From contig NZ_JADIJR010000013.1 of the NCBI RefSeq assembly GCF_017355365.1, positions 33,891 through 97,890 on the forward strand: a stretch of 64,000 nt of DNA, in the 5' to 3' direction. The notes beneath the pieces were generated by a model. That model had not been told where the DNA came from. It saw nothing but the letters and a program-made list of their open reading frames with translations, and did not search any database. This document shows, piece after piece, positions 55,677 to 63,994 of this stretch. Each line of letters begins with the position of its first letter. Positions within the stretch are counted from its first letter, which is position 1. Origin of the DNA: Microbacterium sp. SD291. GTDB lineage: Bacteria > Actinomycetota > Actinomycetes > Actinomycetales > Microbacteriaceae. The position numbers and the translations under genes are program-made.

Positions 55677-56549
55677 TCAGCCCTTGACCGCACCGGTCAG
55701 TCCGCCGACGATCCGCCGCTCGAACAGGCTGAAGAACACCAGCGCCGGGATCATCGACAGCGAGGTGAACGCGAGCACCTTGGCGGTGTCGACCGAGTAC
55801 TGCGAGGCGAACGACTGCACGCCCAGCGGCAGCGTGAACGCGGCGTCGTCGTTCAGGATGAACAGCGGCAGCAGATAGCCGTTCCAGCTGCCGATGAACG
55901 CCAGGATGCCGGTGGTGATGACACCGGGCAGCGACAGCGGCAGCACCATCCGCCAGAAGAACCCGAGGCGACTGCATCCGTCGATGAACGCGGCCTCCTG
56001 GATCTCGTCGGGGATCGCCCGCAGGAACGGGACCAGGATGATGATCGTGGTCGGCAGCGCGAACGCGATCTGCGGCAGGATCACCCCGCCGAGCGAGTTC
56101 ATCAGCCCGAGGCTCCTGATCACGATGTACAGCGGCGTGATCGCCACGGTCAGCGGGAACATCAGCCCGGCCGCGAAGAACGCGTAGAGCACACCGCGGC
56201 CGGCGAACCGGTAGCGGGCGAGCGTGTACGCGGCCATCAGCCCGAGCGAGACCGCCCCGGCGGTCGTGGCCAGCGCCACCAGGGTGGAGTTCAGGATCTG
56301 CCGCCAGAACACGCCGCCGGTGAGCACGTCGAGGTAGTTCGACACCACCCACGGCTGCGGCAGGCCGGACGGGTCGGTCGTGATCTGCGCGTTCGTCCGG
56401 AATCCGCCGACGATGATGTAGGCGATGGGGGCGAGCATCAGCCCGATCGCGACCGCCGCGACGACGTAGACGGCGGGGTTCGCCCAGGGGAGCCGCGGCC
56501 GGGCGGACCGGCCGGGCCGCCGGGTGACGAGCACCGAGGTGGCGGTCAT
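55677..56549 (-). CDS. Carbohydrate ABC transporter permease (MalG-like)
   Basis: A 290-residue membrane protein with about six helices. LNSTLVALATTAGAVSLGLMAAYTLARYRF and the ATPase-contact EAA loop EIQEAAFIDGCSRLGFFWRMVLPLSLPG are typical of the second sugar permease. It overlaps the first permease by four bases and precedes the GH3 gene by 40. The cassette has no ATPase gene of its own, so a shared MsiK-type ATPase is likely. Confidence 0.92.
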   Translation of the reverse strand: MTATSVLVTRRPGRSARPRLPWANPAVYVVAAVAIGLMLAPIAYIIVGGFRTNAQITTDPSGLPQPWVVSNYLDVLTGGVFWRQILNSTLVALATTAGAVSLGLMAAYTLARYRFAGRGVLYAFFAAGLMFPLTVAITPLYIVIRSLGLMNSLGGVILPQIAFALPTTIIILVPFLRAIPDEIQEAAFIDGCSRLGFFWRMVLPLSLPGVITTGILAFIGSWNGYLLPLFILNDDAAFTLPLGVQSFASQYSVDTAKVLAFTSLSMIPALVFFSLFERRIVGGLTGAVKG

Positions 56550-57514
56550 CGTGTCTTCTCCTTCACGCGCGCGGTGCGCGCCTCGGCTGCCGGCTTCCCG
56601 GCCTCCGGATCGGTCAGTGCGCCCTCGGTGTCCCTGCGGAGCACGGCCCGCTGATAGATCAGCGCGACGACGAGGGAGATCAGGAAGAGCACCACGGCCA
56701 CGGCGTTGCCGTACCCGTAGTTGCCCGCGTTGCGGCCCTCGGACACCATGTAGGTCGCCATGGTCGACGTGCCGGCTGTGGAGGCGATGTACTGCCCCCA
56801 GATGATGTAGACGAGGTCGAACAGCTGCAGCGAGCCGATGATCGACAGGAACGCCCAGATCCGCAGCGTCGGCGCGAGCAGCGGCAGGGTGATCCGCCAC
56901 TGGATCTGCCAGTACGACGCCCCGTCGATCGCGGCCGCCTCGTGGAGCTCCTCGGGGATTCCCTGGAGCCCCGCGAGGAAAAGGATGACGGCGAAGCCGA
57001 TGTACTTCCAGGTGATGATCGCCATCAGCGTCCAGATCGCGATGCCGGGGTCAGACAGCCAGTCGTTCGCCAGCCAGCCGAGTCCGCTGTTCTCCAGCAG
57101 CGCGTTCAGCGCGCCCTTGGTCTGCAGCATCAGGCTCCAGCCGGTGCCGACGACGACCTCGGAGATCACGTACGGCACGAAGATCAGCACCCGGACCAGC
57201 GACTGCCCGCGCATGCGGCGGTTCAGCAGGAGCGCGAGCAGGATCGCTGCGGGCCCCTGCAGCACCAGCGACAGCACCAGGATGATGCCGTTGTGGGCCA
57301 GGGCCTCGTGGAACAGCGGGTCCTGCAGGATCGTGAGGTAGTTCTTCAGCCCCACGAAGTCCGTCGGCGGGCCGTACCCCTGCCAGCTGAAGAAGCCGTA
57401 GAAGGCGGCCATCAGCACGGGGAAGATCACGAAGGCGAGGAAGACGAGCAGGGCGGGCCCGGCCAGAAGGATCACTTCCAGCCGGACCGCCGTCTCACGC
57501 CTTCGCCGCGGCAT
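56546..57514 (-). CDS. Carbohydrate ABC transporter permease (MalF/UgpA-like)
   Basis: A 322-residue membrane protein. LLAGPALLVFLAFVIFPVLMAAFYGFFSW is the first helix of this family and PEELHEAAAIDGASYWQIQWRITLPLLAPTL the EAA loop. It overlaps the binding-protein gene by 20 bases and the MalG-like gene by four. The C-terminal ~25 residues are charged and variable. Together with the GH3 gene it indicates import of a beta-linked oligosaccharide, inferred from the glycosidase. Confidence 0.93.
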   Translation of the reverse strand: MPRRRRETAVRLEVILLAGPALLVFLAFVIFPVLMAAFYGFFSWQGYGPPTDFVGLKNYLTILQDPLFHEALAHNGIILVLSLVLQGPAAILLALLLNRRMRGQSLVRVLIFVPYVISEVVVGTGWSLMLQTKGALNALLENSGLGWLANDWLSDPGIAIWTLMAIITWKYIGFAVILFLAGLQGIPEELHEAAAIDGASYWQIQWRITLPLLAPTLRIWAFLSIIGSLQLFDLVYIIWGQYIASTAGTSTMATYMVSEGRNAGNYGYGNAVAVVLFLISLVVALIYQRAVLRRDTEGALTDPEAGKPAAEARTARVKEKTR

Positions 57515-58787
57515 CCTGGACAGCCTTGACGATGTCCTCAGGCGTTCCCTGACCCGCGAGCATGGTCACCACTGCGACGTTCAGGGCGTTGCCCACGTTC
57601 TGCCCGTAGACGGTGTCGAGCCACTGCGAGGCGTAGGGGGCCGCGTTGTAGGCCTCGAGGATGTCCTGGAGGTACGGCTCAGTGACCGCCTCCTGCGCCA
57701 CGGTGTTGACCGGCGGGGCGTTGAACGCCTTGTAGTACGCGGTCTGCACCTCCGACGTGCCGAGGAAGTTGAGGAAGTCGACGCAGGCGTCCGGGGCATC
57801 CACCGAGCAGGAGTAGCCGTCGACCCCGCCCATCATCGAACCGGGCAGGCCCTCGCCGCCGTCGACCTCGGGGAACGGGAACCAGGCGAGATCCGCGAGC
57901 GGCTTCTGGTCGGGGGTGAGGGAGCCGATCACACCGGGATCCCACGCGCCCATCAGCTCCATCGAGGCCTGGTGGTTGGCGATCAGGCCGGCAGAGCTGC
58001 CGGCGCCCTTCTGCGCGGAGGTGGTCAGGAACCCGGCGTTGAACGGCTCGGTGGCCGCGAACTCCTGCAGGTCCTCGCCGGCGCGCACCCAGCACTCGTC
58101 GTCGAACGTCATGGCGTCGGCCGCCTCGGCCAGCGTCTCCGGGCTGCATTCGCGCAGCGCCAGCCAGTAGTACCAGTGCGCGGCGGGCCACGCGTCCTGA
58201 GCGCCGAGGGCGACCGGGTCGATGCCGGCGTCCTTGAGTGCGGCGGTCGCATCGGTCAGCTCGTCGAGCGTCGTCGGGTTCTCGGCGATCCCGGCCTGGT
58301 CGAAGAGGTCCTGGCTGTAGAACAGCCCGCCGGGCAGGACCGCCACCGGCATCGCGTAGACCTTGCCGTCCAGGCTGTTCGCCGAGTATGCGGCATCCGG
58401 GATCTCCTCGGCTGCCGGGCCGCTGATCGCGTCGGTGAGGTCCTTGAGCTGGCCGGCCTTGACCATTGCCGCCATCTTGCCGCCGCCGCGCTGCAGGAAG
58501 ATGTCGGGGGCGTCGCCGGAGTTGAGCGCCGTCTGCAGCTTGCCGTCGAGGTCCTCGTTCTGGATCGACTGCACGTCGATCGTGACCCCGGGGTTGGCCT
58601 CCTCGAAGTCGGCCACGGTCTGCTCCCAGAAATCCACGCCCGGTCCGGTCGTGGAGTTGTGCCAGAGCGTCATCGAGGTGCTGCCGTCGCCGCTGTCGGA
58701 TCCGCCGGTGGTGCAGCCGGAGAGGACGAGCGCTCCGACGGCCGCGAGTGCGGCTGCGGAGGCGAGGGGGAGCCTTCTGCTGATCAT
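57495..58787 (-). CDS. Sugar ABC transporter substrate-binding lipoprotein
   Basis: A 430-residue extracytoplasmic protein of the SBP_bac_1 type. The signal region ends in the lipobox LSGC (Cys25), followed by a Gly/Ser-rich spacer (TTGGSDSGDGS). TLWHNSTTGPGVDFWEQTVADFEEANPGVTIDVQSIQNEDLDGKLQTAL is the standard first-lobe pattern. GAGGAGAAC precedes the ATG. It is the first gene of the leftward operon and faces the LacI regulator; the palindrome at 58899-58910 lies between them. Confidence 0.92.
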   Translation of the reverse strand: MISRRLPLASAAALAAVGALVLSGCTTGGSDSGDGSTSMTLWHNSTTGPGVDFWEQTVADFEEANPGVTIDVQSIQNEDLDGKLQTALNSGDAPDIFLQRGGGKMAAMVKAGQLKDLTDAISGPAAEEIPDAAYSANSLDGKVYAMPVAVLPGGLFYSQDLFDQAGIAENPTTLDELTDATAALKDAGIDPVALGAQDAWPAAHWYYWLALRECSPETLAEAADAMTFDDECWVRAGEDLQEFAATEPFNAGFLTTSAQKGAGSSAGLIANHQASMELMGAWDPGVIGSLTPDQKPLADLAWFPFPEVDGGEGLPGSMMGGVDGYSCSVDAPDACVDFLNFLGTSEVQTAYYKAFNAPPVNTVAQEAVTEPYLQDILEAYNAAPYASQWLDTVYGQNVGNALNVAVVTMLAGQGTPEDIVKAVQDAAAKA

Positions 58788-58898
58788 GTGATTGTTCTCC
58801 TCATCGAGTGGCGCACCGCGTCGATGCGGGCGCCCGCGGCGGCTCGGATGAGACCGCGGTGGGAAGCAGTCTCGTGTCGTGCGATCAACTCGTCAAAC

Positions 58899-58910
58899 GT
58901 TTTCGAAAAC
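58899..58910. promoter_or_regulatory. LacI-type operator (GTTTTCGAAAAC)
   Basis: A perfect 12-bp palindrome in the 163-base gap between the divergent binding-protein and LacI genes, 41 bases before the LacI ATG. CG-centred, AT-flanked palindromes of this kind are typical LacI/GalR operators; the site could repress both directions. Confidence 0.65.
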
Positions 58911-58950
58911 AGTTTCCATGCGAGCCCGCGCGGGGCTACGCTGGCGTGTC

Positions 58951-59952
58951 ATGGGGGCACGGACAACGATCCACGACGTCGCGAGAGCGGCCGGCGTCTC
59001 GGTGTCCACCGTGTCGAAGGCCGTCAACGGGCGCTACGGGATCGCCGATGTCACGGTGCAGCGGGTACTCGACACGGTGCGCGAGCTCGGCTACGAGTCG
59101 AGCCTGGTCGCCAGCAGCATGCGGGCACGGCGAACCGGCGTGATCGGGGTGCTCCTGGCGGACTTCGAGCCGTTCAGCGCGGAGATACTGAAGGGCGTCG
59201 GCGCCGCAGTGCACGACACCGCGTTCGACCTCCTCGCCTACAGCGGGTCGCATCACGGCGCCGGAGACGGCTGGGAGCGCCGCTCGCTGAGCAGGCTCTC
59301 CGGCACGCTGATCGACGCGGCGATCATGGTGACTCCGACGGTCGTCAGCCCGGGCACGGAGATCCCCGTCGTCGCGATCGACCCGCACACGGGGCGCGCC
59401 GACCTTCCCACGGTGGAATCGGACAGCTTCGGCGGCGCATACGCCGCCACCCGACACCTGATCGACCTCGGACACCGGCGGATCGGCTTCCTGGCCGGGC
59501 GCCCCGACCTGCGATCCGCGGCGCTGCGCGACGCGGGCTATCGCCGGGCGCTCTCGGATGCCGGCATCCTGGTCGACCCCGCCCTGATCAAGGTCGGCCG
59601 GTACGAGCTGGAGACGACCAGGGAGTCGGCACGCGTCATGCTCGGCGCCCCGACGCGCCCGACCGCGGTGTTCGCCGCGAACGACCTGTCGGCGATCGCG
59701 GTGATCGACGTCGCGAACGACCTCGGGCTGCGGGTTCCGGAGGACCTCTCGGTGATCGGCTTCGACGACGTCCCGGAGGCGTCGCGCCGGGCGCGGCCGC
59801 TCACGACCATCCAGCAGCCGATGCGCCGGCTCGGCGCGCTCGCCGCCGAGATGGTCTTCACGCTCCTGTCGGGCGGCGAGCTCGAGGAGACGCACGTGAT
59901 CCTGCCGACGCGACTGGTGGTCCGCGCGACGACGGCCGCCCACGCGGGCTGA
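58951..59952 (+). CDS. LacI-family transcriptional regulator
   Basis: A 333-residue repressor. The N-terminal helix-turn-helix is TIHDVARAAGVSVSTVSKAVNGRYGIADVTVQRVL, the classic LacI DNA-binding region, followed by a periplasmic-binding-protein-like effector domain (VLLADFEPFSAEILKGVG...VIGFDDVPEASRRARPLTTIQQP). ATG 58951 gives the normal N-terminus; an in-frame start at 58879 would run through the operator. It controls the adjoining sugar-import and GH3 genes by position. Confidence 0.93.
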   Translation: MGARTTIHDVARAAGVSVSTVSKAVNGRYGIADVTVQRVLDTVRELGYESSLVASSMRARRTGVIGVLLADFEPFSAEILKGVGAAVHDTAFDLLAYSGSHHGAGDGWERRSLSRLSGTLIDAAIMVTPTVVSPGTEIPVVAIDPHTGRADLPTVESDSFGGAYAATRHLIDLGHRRIGFLAGRPDLRSAALRDAGYRRALSDAGILVDPALIKVGRYELETTRESARVMLGAPTRPTAVFAANDLSAIAVIDVANDLGLRVPEDLSVIGFDDVPEASRRARPLTTIQQPMRRLGALAAEMVFTLLSGGELEETHVILPTRLVVRATTAAHAG

Positions 59953-59962
59953 CCGCCGCGGG

Positions 59963-60775
59963 TCAGGATGCCGCGATCCTGCGCACGTGCTCCCATGCCG
60001 GCGCCTGCAGCGCCGCCGAGCGGCGGGCGAACTCGGCGAAGCTGCGGCGGCCCGGCCAGCCGTCCGGCAGCATCGCCGGCGGCAGCCCGGGGTCGACGTA
60101 CGGGAGCACCCGCCAGCTGTCGATCAGCTGCACGTAGGCGGCGAACGGGGCGGCGGGGAGCGCCGCGAGCGACTCCTGGAAGGCGAGGTGCTCGGCGCGC
60201 AGCGCGCCGAGGTCCCACCACTCGGCCGCAGCCTCAGGCAGAGTTCCCGCGGTGCTCGGGGTCGCCGCCTGGAACAGGGTCGCCCACTGCCTCGCGTCGA
60301 GCTCCGCCAGGATCTGCTCGATCTCGCCCTGCAGGTGGCCGGGACAGATCCACAGCGCGGGCGAGACGACACCTGCGCCGATCCACTGCAGGCGGCGGCG
60401 GAGCTGATGGCGCACGCTCCGCGCGCTCTCCGGGATCGAGAACGACACGAGGCACCAGCTGTCGGCATCCGTCATCTCGCGCATCTCGAAGATGCGCCGG
60501 TCGCCGCGCTCGAGCATGGTCACCGCTGCCGGGTTCAGCCGGTAGCCGATCGCGGCGTCGCGTTCGGCGATCAGCAGCCCCTTCTGCTTGAGGCGCGTGA
60601 TGCCGGTGCGGGCCTGCGCGGCCGGGATGCCGAGGTCGCCGGCGAGCGCCACCAGCTGCGCCGCCGAGATCCAGCCGCCGAGCCGCCGCAGATACAGGCC
60701 CACGACGGTGCGCAGCAGCGAGGCGGTGCTGCCGGGGCGCGCGTCGATGTCGTCGAGCACGGCGGCATCGTTCAC
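59963..60775 (-). CDS. PaaX-family transcriptional regulator
   Basis: A 270-residue regulator starting at GTG 60775. The N-terminal winged helix LVALAGDLGIPAAQARTGITRLKQKGLLIAERDAAIGYRLNPAAVTMLERGDRRIF matches PaaX, and WCLVSFSIPESARSVRHQLRRRLQWIGAGVVSPALWICPGH is the PaaX central domain. PaaX proteins repress aromatic catabolism in response to CoA thioesters. It overlaps kynU by four bases, so it is the last gene of the tryptophan operon and may regulate it through the palindrome before kynA. Confidence 0.88.
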   Translation of the reverse strand: MNDAAVLDDIDARPGSTASLLRTVVGLYLRRLGGWISAAQLVALAGDLGIPAAQARTGITRLKQKGLLIAERDAAIGYRLNPAAVTMLERGDRRIFEMREMTDADSWCLVSFSIPESARSVRHQLRRRLQWIGAGVVSPALWICPGHLQGEIEQILAELDARQWATLFQAATPSTAGTLPEAAAEWWDLGALRAEHLAFQESLAALPAAPFAAYVQLIDSWRVLPYVDPGLPPAMLPDGWPGRRSFAEFARRSAALQAPAWEHVRRIAAS

Positions 60776-62070
60776 AGGCCGGACCCCTGAGCCGGGCCCA
60801 CGCGCCCCGAGGCTCCGGGCAGCGCCGGAGGCGATGCGCGGAGAGGGCGTTGGGATCGAAGGGCCAGCGCGTCGCGCACCGCCAGCACGCCCGTGACGGT
60901 CTCGACGTGCGAGGTGCTCAGCGGGGAGAGGCCCAGGCGGATGCCGTCGGGGAAGCGGAAGTCGGGGATGATCCCGTCCGCCCACAGCCGGCGAGTGACC
61001 TCGCGGAAGTCGTCGTGGCCGATCGTGACGTGCCCGCCGCGGAGCTCCGGGTCGCGCGGGCTCAGCAGTCGCACGCCGAGCGGGGCGAGCACCTCGTCGT
61101 ACGCCCGCACGGCGAGGTCGGTCAGGGACTTCGACTTCGCACGGACTCCGTCGATCGTGGCCTGCTCGATCAGGTCGAGCATCCCCTGCATGGCGAGCAT
61201 CGAGGTGACGGGCGGGGTGCCGCTGAGCAGCTGGCGGATGTCGCCGGCCGGGACGTACTCGGGGCCCATCGCGAAGATGTCGGCGGCGCTCCACCAGCCC
61301 TGGATAGGCTGGCGCAGCACGCCCTGGTGCTCGCGGCGGAGGTACGCGAAGGCGGGGGAGCCGGGGCCGCCGTTCAGGTACTTGTAGGTGCATCCGACGG
61401 CCATGTCGACGCCCCAGGCGTCGAGCTGCATCGGGATCACGCCGACCGAGTGGCAGAGGTCCCACATCATCAGCGCGCCGGCCTCGTGCACGGCCGCGGT
61501 GATGCCCGGCATGTCGGCGAGGGCGCCGGAGCGGTAGTCCACGTGGCTCAGCGAGACGAGGGCCGTGCGGTCGGAGACGGCGGCTTCGACGTCGGCGACC
61601 GTGACGCCGTGGACGGGGTCGGGCTCGAGCCAGACCACCGTCATGCCGGTCTCGGCGGCGACGCCCTCGGCCATGAAGCGATCGGTGGGGAAGTTGCCGG
61701 CCTCGATCACGAGCTCGGTGCGGGTGGAGTCGGCGCCGGCAGCGGCGCGCATGAGCTTGTAGATGAGCACGCTCGTCGAGTCGGCGACGACGGTCTGCCC
61801 GGCCGCGGCGCCGAGGGCGAGGGCGCCGATGCGGTCGCCGAGCTCCATCGGCAGAGCCATCCACTGCTCGTCCCAGGAGCGGATGAGCCGGGTGCCCCAG
61901 TCGTCGCGGACGAAGGCCGCGAGCTTCTCGGGGATGTCCCTGAGCGGGCGGCCCAGCGAGTTGCCGTCGAGGTAGGCGCTGACCCCTGGCGCCTCGGCGA
62001 AGGCGGCGAGGTGCGCGCCCAGCGGGTCGGCGGCGTCGAGGGCGCGGGCGGTTGCGAGGAGGTCGGTCAT
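60772..62070 (-). CDS. kynU: Kynureninase
   Basis: A 432-residue PLP enzyme that cleaves L-kynurenine to anthranilate and alanine. The Schiff-base Lys230 is in GCTYKYLNGGPGSPAF; YLDGNSLGRPL near the N-terminus, TSVLIYKLMRAA, NFPTDRFMAEG and LSHVDYRSGALADMP are characteristic. The gene begins one base after the amidohydrolase stop and ends overlapping the PaaX gene. With kynA and the intervening hydrolase it gives tryptophan to anthranilate; no kynurenine 3-monooxygenase is in the window. Confidence 0.95.
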   Translation of the reverse strand: MTDLLATARALDAADPLGAHLAAFAEAPGVSAYLDGNSLGRPLRDIPEKLAAFVRDDWGTRLIRSWDEQWMALPMELGDRIGALALGAAAGQTVVADSTSVLIYKLMRAAAGADSTRTELVIEAGNFPTDRFMAEGVAAETGMTVVWLEPDPVHGVTVADVEAAVSDRTALVSLSHVDYRSGALADMPGITAAVHEAGALMMWDLCHSVGVIPMQLDAWGVDMAVGCTYKYLNGGPGSPAFAYLRREHQGVLRQPIQGWWSAADIFAMGPEYVPAGDIRQLLSGTPPVTSMLAMQGMLDLIEQATIDGVRAKSKSLTDLAVRAYDEVLAPLGVRLLSPRDPELRGGHVTIGHDDFREVTRRLWADGIIPDFRFPDGIRLGLSPLSTSHVETVTGVLAVRDALALRSQRPLRASPPALPGASGRVGPAQGSGL

Positions 62071-62071
62071 G

Positions 62072-63100
62072 TCACACCTTCAGGGGTCGGGCGTCGAGGG
62101 GGTCGGAGGTCGTCGCGGGGAGGACGAGGAGGACGGATGCCGGATCGAGCGGGTCGGCAGGTGCGAGCGCGCGGAGGAGCGCTGTGTCGTCGACGCCGGC
62201 GTCGCGGAGCGCGGCGATCTCGTGCGGGTTCACGTCGACCGGGGTCGGGCCGTTGCCCATGTCTGTGCCGTAGTGGACGGTGCCGCCCGCGGCGTGGAAC
62301 CGGCGCACGTTGTCGATCGCGACCGACCGGTCGGCGTCGCCGTGGATCGCGAGCGTGGAGATCCAGGAGACGGATGCCGCCTGCGCAGCGATCTCGTCGT
62401 CCGTGAGCCGCTCGGTGAACGGCGCGTGCGCGAGGGTGTCGACGCCGAGACGGGCGGCGCGCTGCGCCTCGCCGGGGCCCTGGGCATGGGCCACGACGGG
62501 GAGGCCGCGGGCCGATGCCGCGTCGACCATCGCGAGGATCGTGTCGTCGCCGAAGACGGGGCCTGCGTCGCTGTTGCAGGCGACCTTGATGCAGGATGCT
62601 CCGGCGTCCGCCATCTCGGCCACTGCCGCTGCGGCATCCGCCGGGCTCGCGATCTGGCGGAACGAGCCTGCCGGCGCCCAGGAGCGTTCGGACGGGTACC
62701 CGCCCGGTGGAGTGAGGAAGGCTCCGGCGAACTCGATCGAGGTCGCGCGGGCCTCGTGCGGCGTTCGCAACTCCGGAGTTCCGCCCTCGAATCCGCCCGA
62801 ATCGCCGGTTGCGGCCGAGAAACGGTGCGTTTCTCCGGAGTTGTGGCGAGCGAGCCGCGCGATCGCCGCGGGGTTCGCCCCGAGGTCGACGACTCTTCCG
62901 AGCCGAGATCCAGCGAGCAGCGCGTGATCGACGAGCTGCAGGTGCACATGGTGGTCGGTGAATCCGCCGATGATCACGCCGTCGAACCGGGGGAGTCCGA
63001 CCGCGGGGGAGTCATCGCTCAGCAGCATCCGCCCGTCGTCATCCGCGGTCAGGATGCCGTCGCGCCATCCCTCCCCGTCGAAGAACGTCGCGGCCTTCAT
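62072..63100 (-). CDS. Amidohydrolase in the kynurenine operon, formamidase candidate
   Basis: A 342-residue amidohydrolase-superfamily protein. GFTDHHVHLQL has the metal H-x-H, VVAHAQGPGEAQRAA and DTLAHAPFTERL further His, IKVACNSDAG the Lys region and HYGTDMGNG the catalytic Asp. It is coupled to kynA by an ATGA overlap and abuts kynU, the position where N-formylkynurenine formamidase is needed; neither a KynB-type cyclase-fold nor an alpha/beta-hydrolase formamidase is present. Residues ~85-111 are encoded by an in-frame palindromic insertion (62768-62843). Function is inferred from context. Confidence 0.75.
   Translation of the reverse strand: MKAATFFDGEGWRDGILTADDDGRMLLSDDSPAVGLPRFDGVIIGGFTDHHVHLQLVDHALLAGSRLGRVVDLGANPAAIARLARHNSGETHRFSAATGDSGGFEGGTPELRTPHEARATSIEFAGAFLTPPGGYPSERSWAPAGSFRQIASPADAAAAVAEMADAGASCIKVACNSDAGPVFGDDTILAMVDAASARGLPVVAHAQGPGEAQRAARLGVDTLAHAPFTERLTDDEIAAQAASVSWISTLAIHGDADRSVAIDNVRRFHAAGGTVHYGTDMGNGPTPVDVNPHEIAALRDAGVDDTALLRALAPADPLDPASVLLVLPATTSDPLDARPLKV
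62768..62843. repeat. 76-bp palindromic element inserted in the amidohydrolase gene
   Basis: Terminal 11-base inverted repeats CAACTCCGGAG and CTCCGGAGTTG enclose the element, and an inner hairpin GAAACG-GTG-CGTTTC lies at its right end (62819-62833). It is translated in frame, adding about 25-27 residues (HNSGETHRFSAATGDSGG part) to the enzyme. The layout suggests a REP-like mobile palindrome; other copies would be expected elsewhere in the genome. Confidence 0.65.
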
Positions 63101-63963
63101 CAGCCGCCGATCTCGGTGCGCACGGCGTACAGCTCGGGGAAGAACGTGAGGTCGAGGGCGCGCTGCAGGAAGCCCACGCCGCTGGAGCCGCCGGTGCCGA
63201 CCTTCATGCCGATCGTCCTCGCGACCGTCTTCAGGTGCCGGAAGCGCCAGAACTGGAAGTTGTCCTCGAGGTCGACGAGATCCTCGCACGCCTCGTAGAG
63301 ATCCCAGTGGGTGCTCGGGTCCTGGTAGATCTCGCGGATCGCCGGAACGAGCGCCGGCGTCTCGCGGTAGGGCTGGCGCACGTCGCGCTCGAGGATCTCG
63401 GCGGGGACCGGCAGCCCGCGGCGGGAGGCGTAGCGGAGGAACTCGTCGTAGAGGGTCGGCTTCTCCCACTCGGCGGTGAGCAGCGCGAGGTTCGCGGGGT
63501 GGTCGCGGAAGACGCCGAGCATCTTCTCGTTCTTGTTGCCGAGCGCGAACTCGACGGACCGGTACTGCGCGGACTGGAATCCGGACGAGCTGCCGAGCGA
63601 GCCGCGGAACTGCGCGTACTCGGTGGGGGTGAGTGTCGCCAGGATCGACCACTGCTGGGTCATCACGTCCTGGATCCTCTTGACGCGGGCGACGCGCTTG
63701 AGCGCCTCGCGGAGGTCGTCGCTGGCGAGCAGCGTGCGCGCGGACGACAGCTCGTGCAGCAGCTGCTTGAGCCAGAGCTCGGTGGTCTGGTGCTGGATGA
63801 TGAACAGCATCTCGTCGTGGTGCTCGGGCCGGCTCACCGGATGCTGCGCCGTGAGCAGCTGGTCGAGTGCGAGGTAGGACCCGTAGGTCATGCGACCCGT
63901 GAGGTCGGTGACGATGCCGTCTTCGAGTGCGCGTTCGTTCTCAGTGCTCATGTCGTCAAACAT
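63100..63963 (-). CDS. kynA: Tryptophan 2,3-dioxygenase
   Basis: A 287-residue heme enzyme that opens the indole ring of L-tryptophan to N-formylkynurenine. MTYGSYLALDQLLTAQHPVSRPEHHDEMLFIIQHQTTELWLKQLLHEL is the family N-terminal core with the distal His, and FRGSLGSSSGFQSAQYRSVEFALGNKN and VGTGGSSGVGFLQRAL the substrate-loop motifs. ATG 63951 (MSTENE) is an equally good start. It heads the operon; 37 bases of upstream sequence are visible, with a TCAC-AATA-GTGA palindrome. Confidence 0.95.
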   Translation of the reverse strand: MFDDMSTENERALEDGIVTDLTGRMTYGSYLALDQLLTAQHPVSRPEHHDEMLFIIQHQTTELWLKQLLHELSSARTLLASDDLREALKRVARVKRIQDVMTQQWSILATLTPTEYAQFRGSLGSSSGFQSAQYRSVEFALGNKNEKMLGVFRDHPANLALLTAEWEKPTLYDEFLRYASRRGLPVPAEILERDVRQPYRETPALVPAIREIYQDPSTHWDLYEACEDLVDLEDNFQFWRFRHLKTVARTIGMKVGTGGSSGVGFLQRALDLTFFPELYAVRTEIGG

Positions 63964-63982
63964 ATAACGATCACGCCGAACG

Positions 63983-63994
63983 TCACAATAGTGA
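63983..63994. promoter_or_regulatory. Palindrome TCAC-AATA-GTGA upstream of kynA
   Basis: Perfect 4-base arms, imperfectly extended by one or two bases on each side (GTCAC...GTGAA), 20 bases before the kynA start. It is a candidate PaaX-type operator or promoter-overlapping site; the window ends six bases beyond it, so the full promoter is not seen. Confidence 0.35.
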
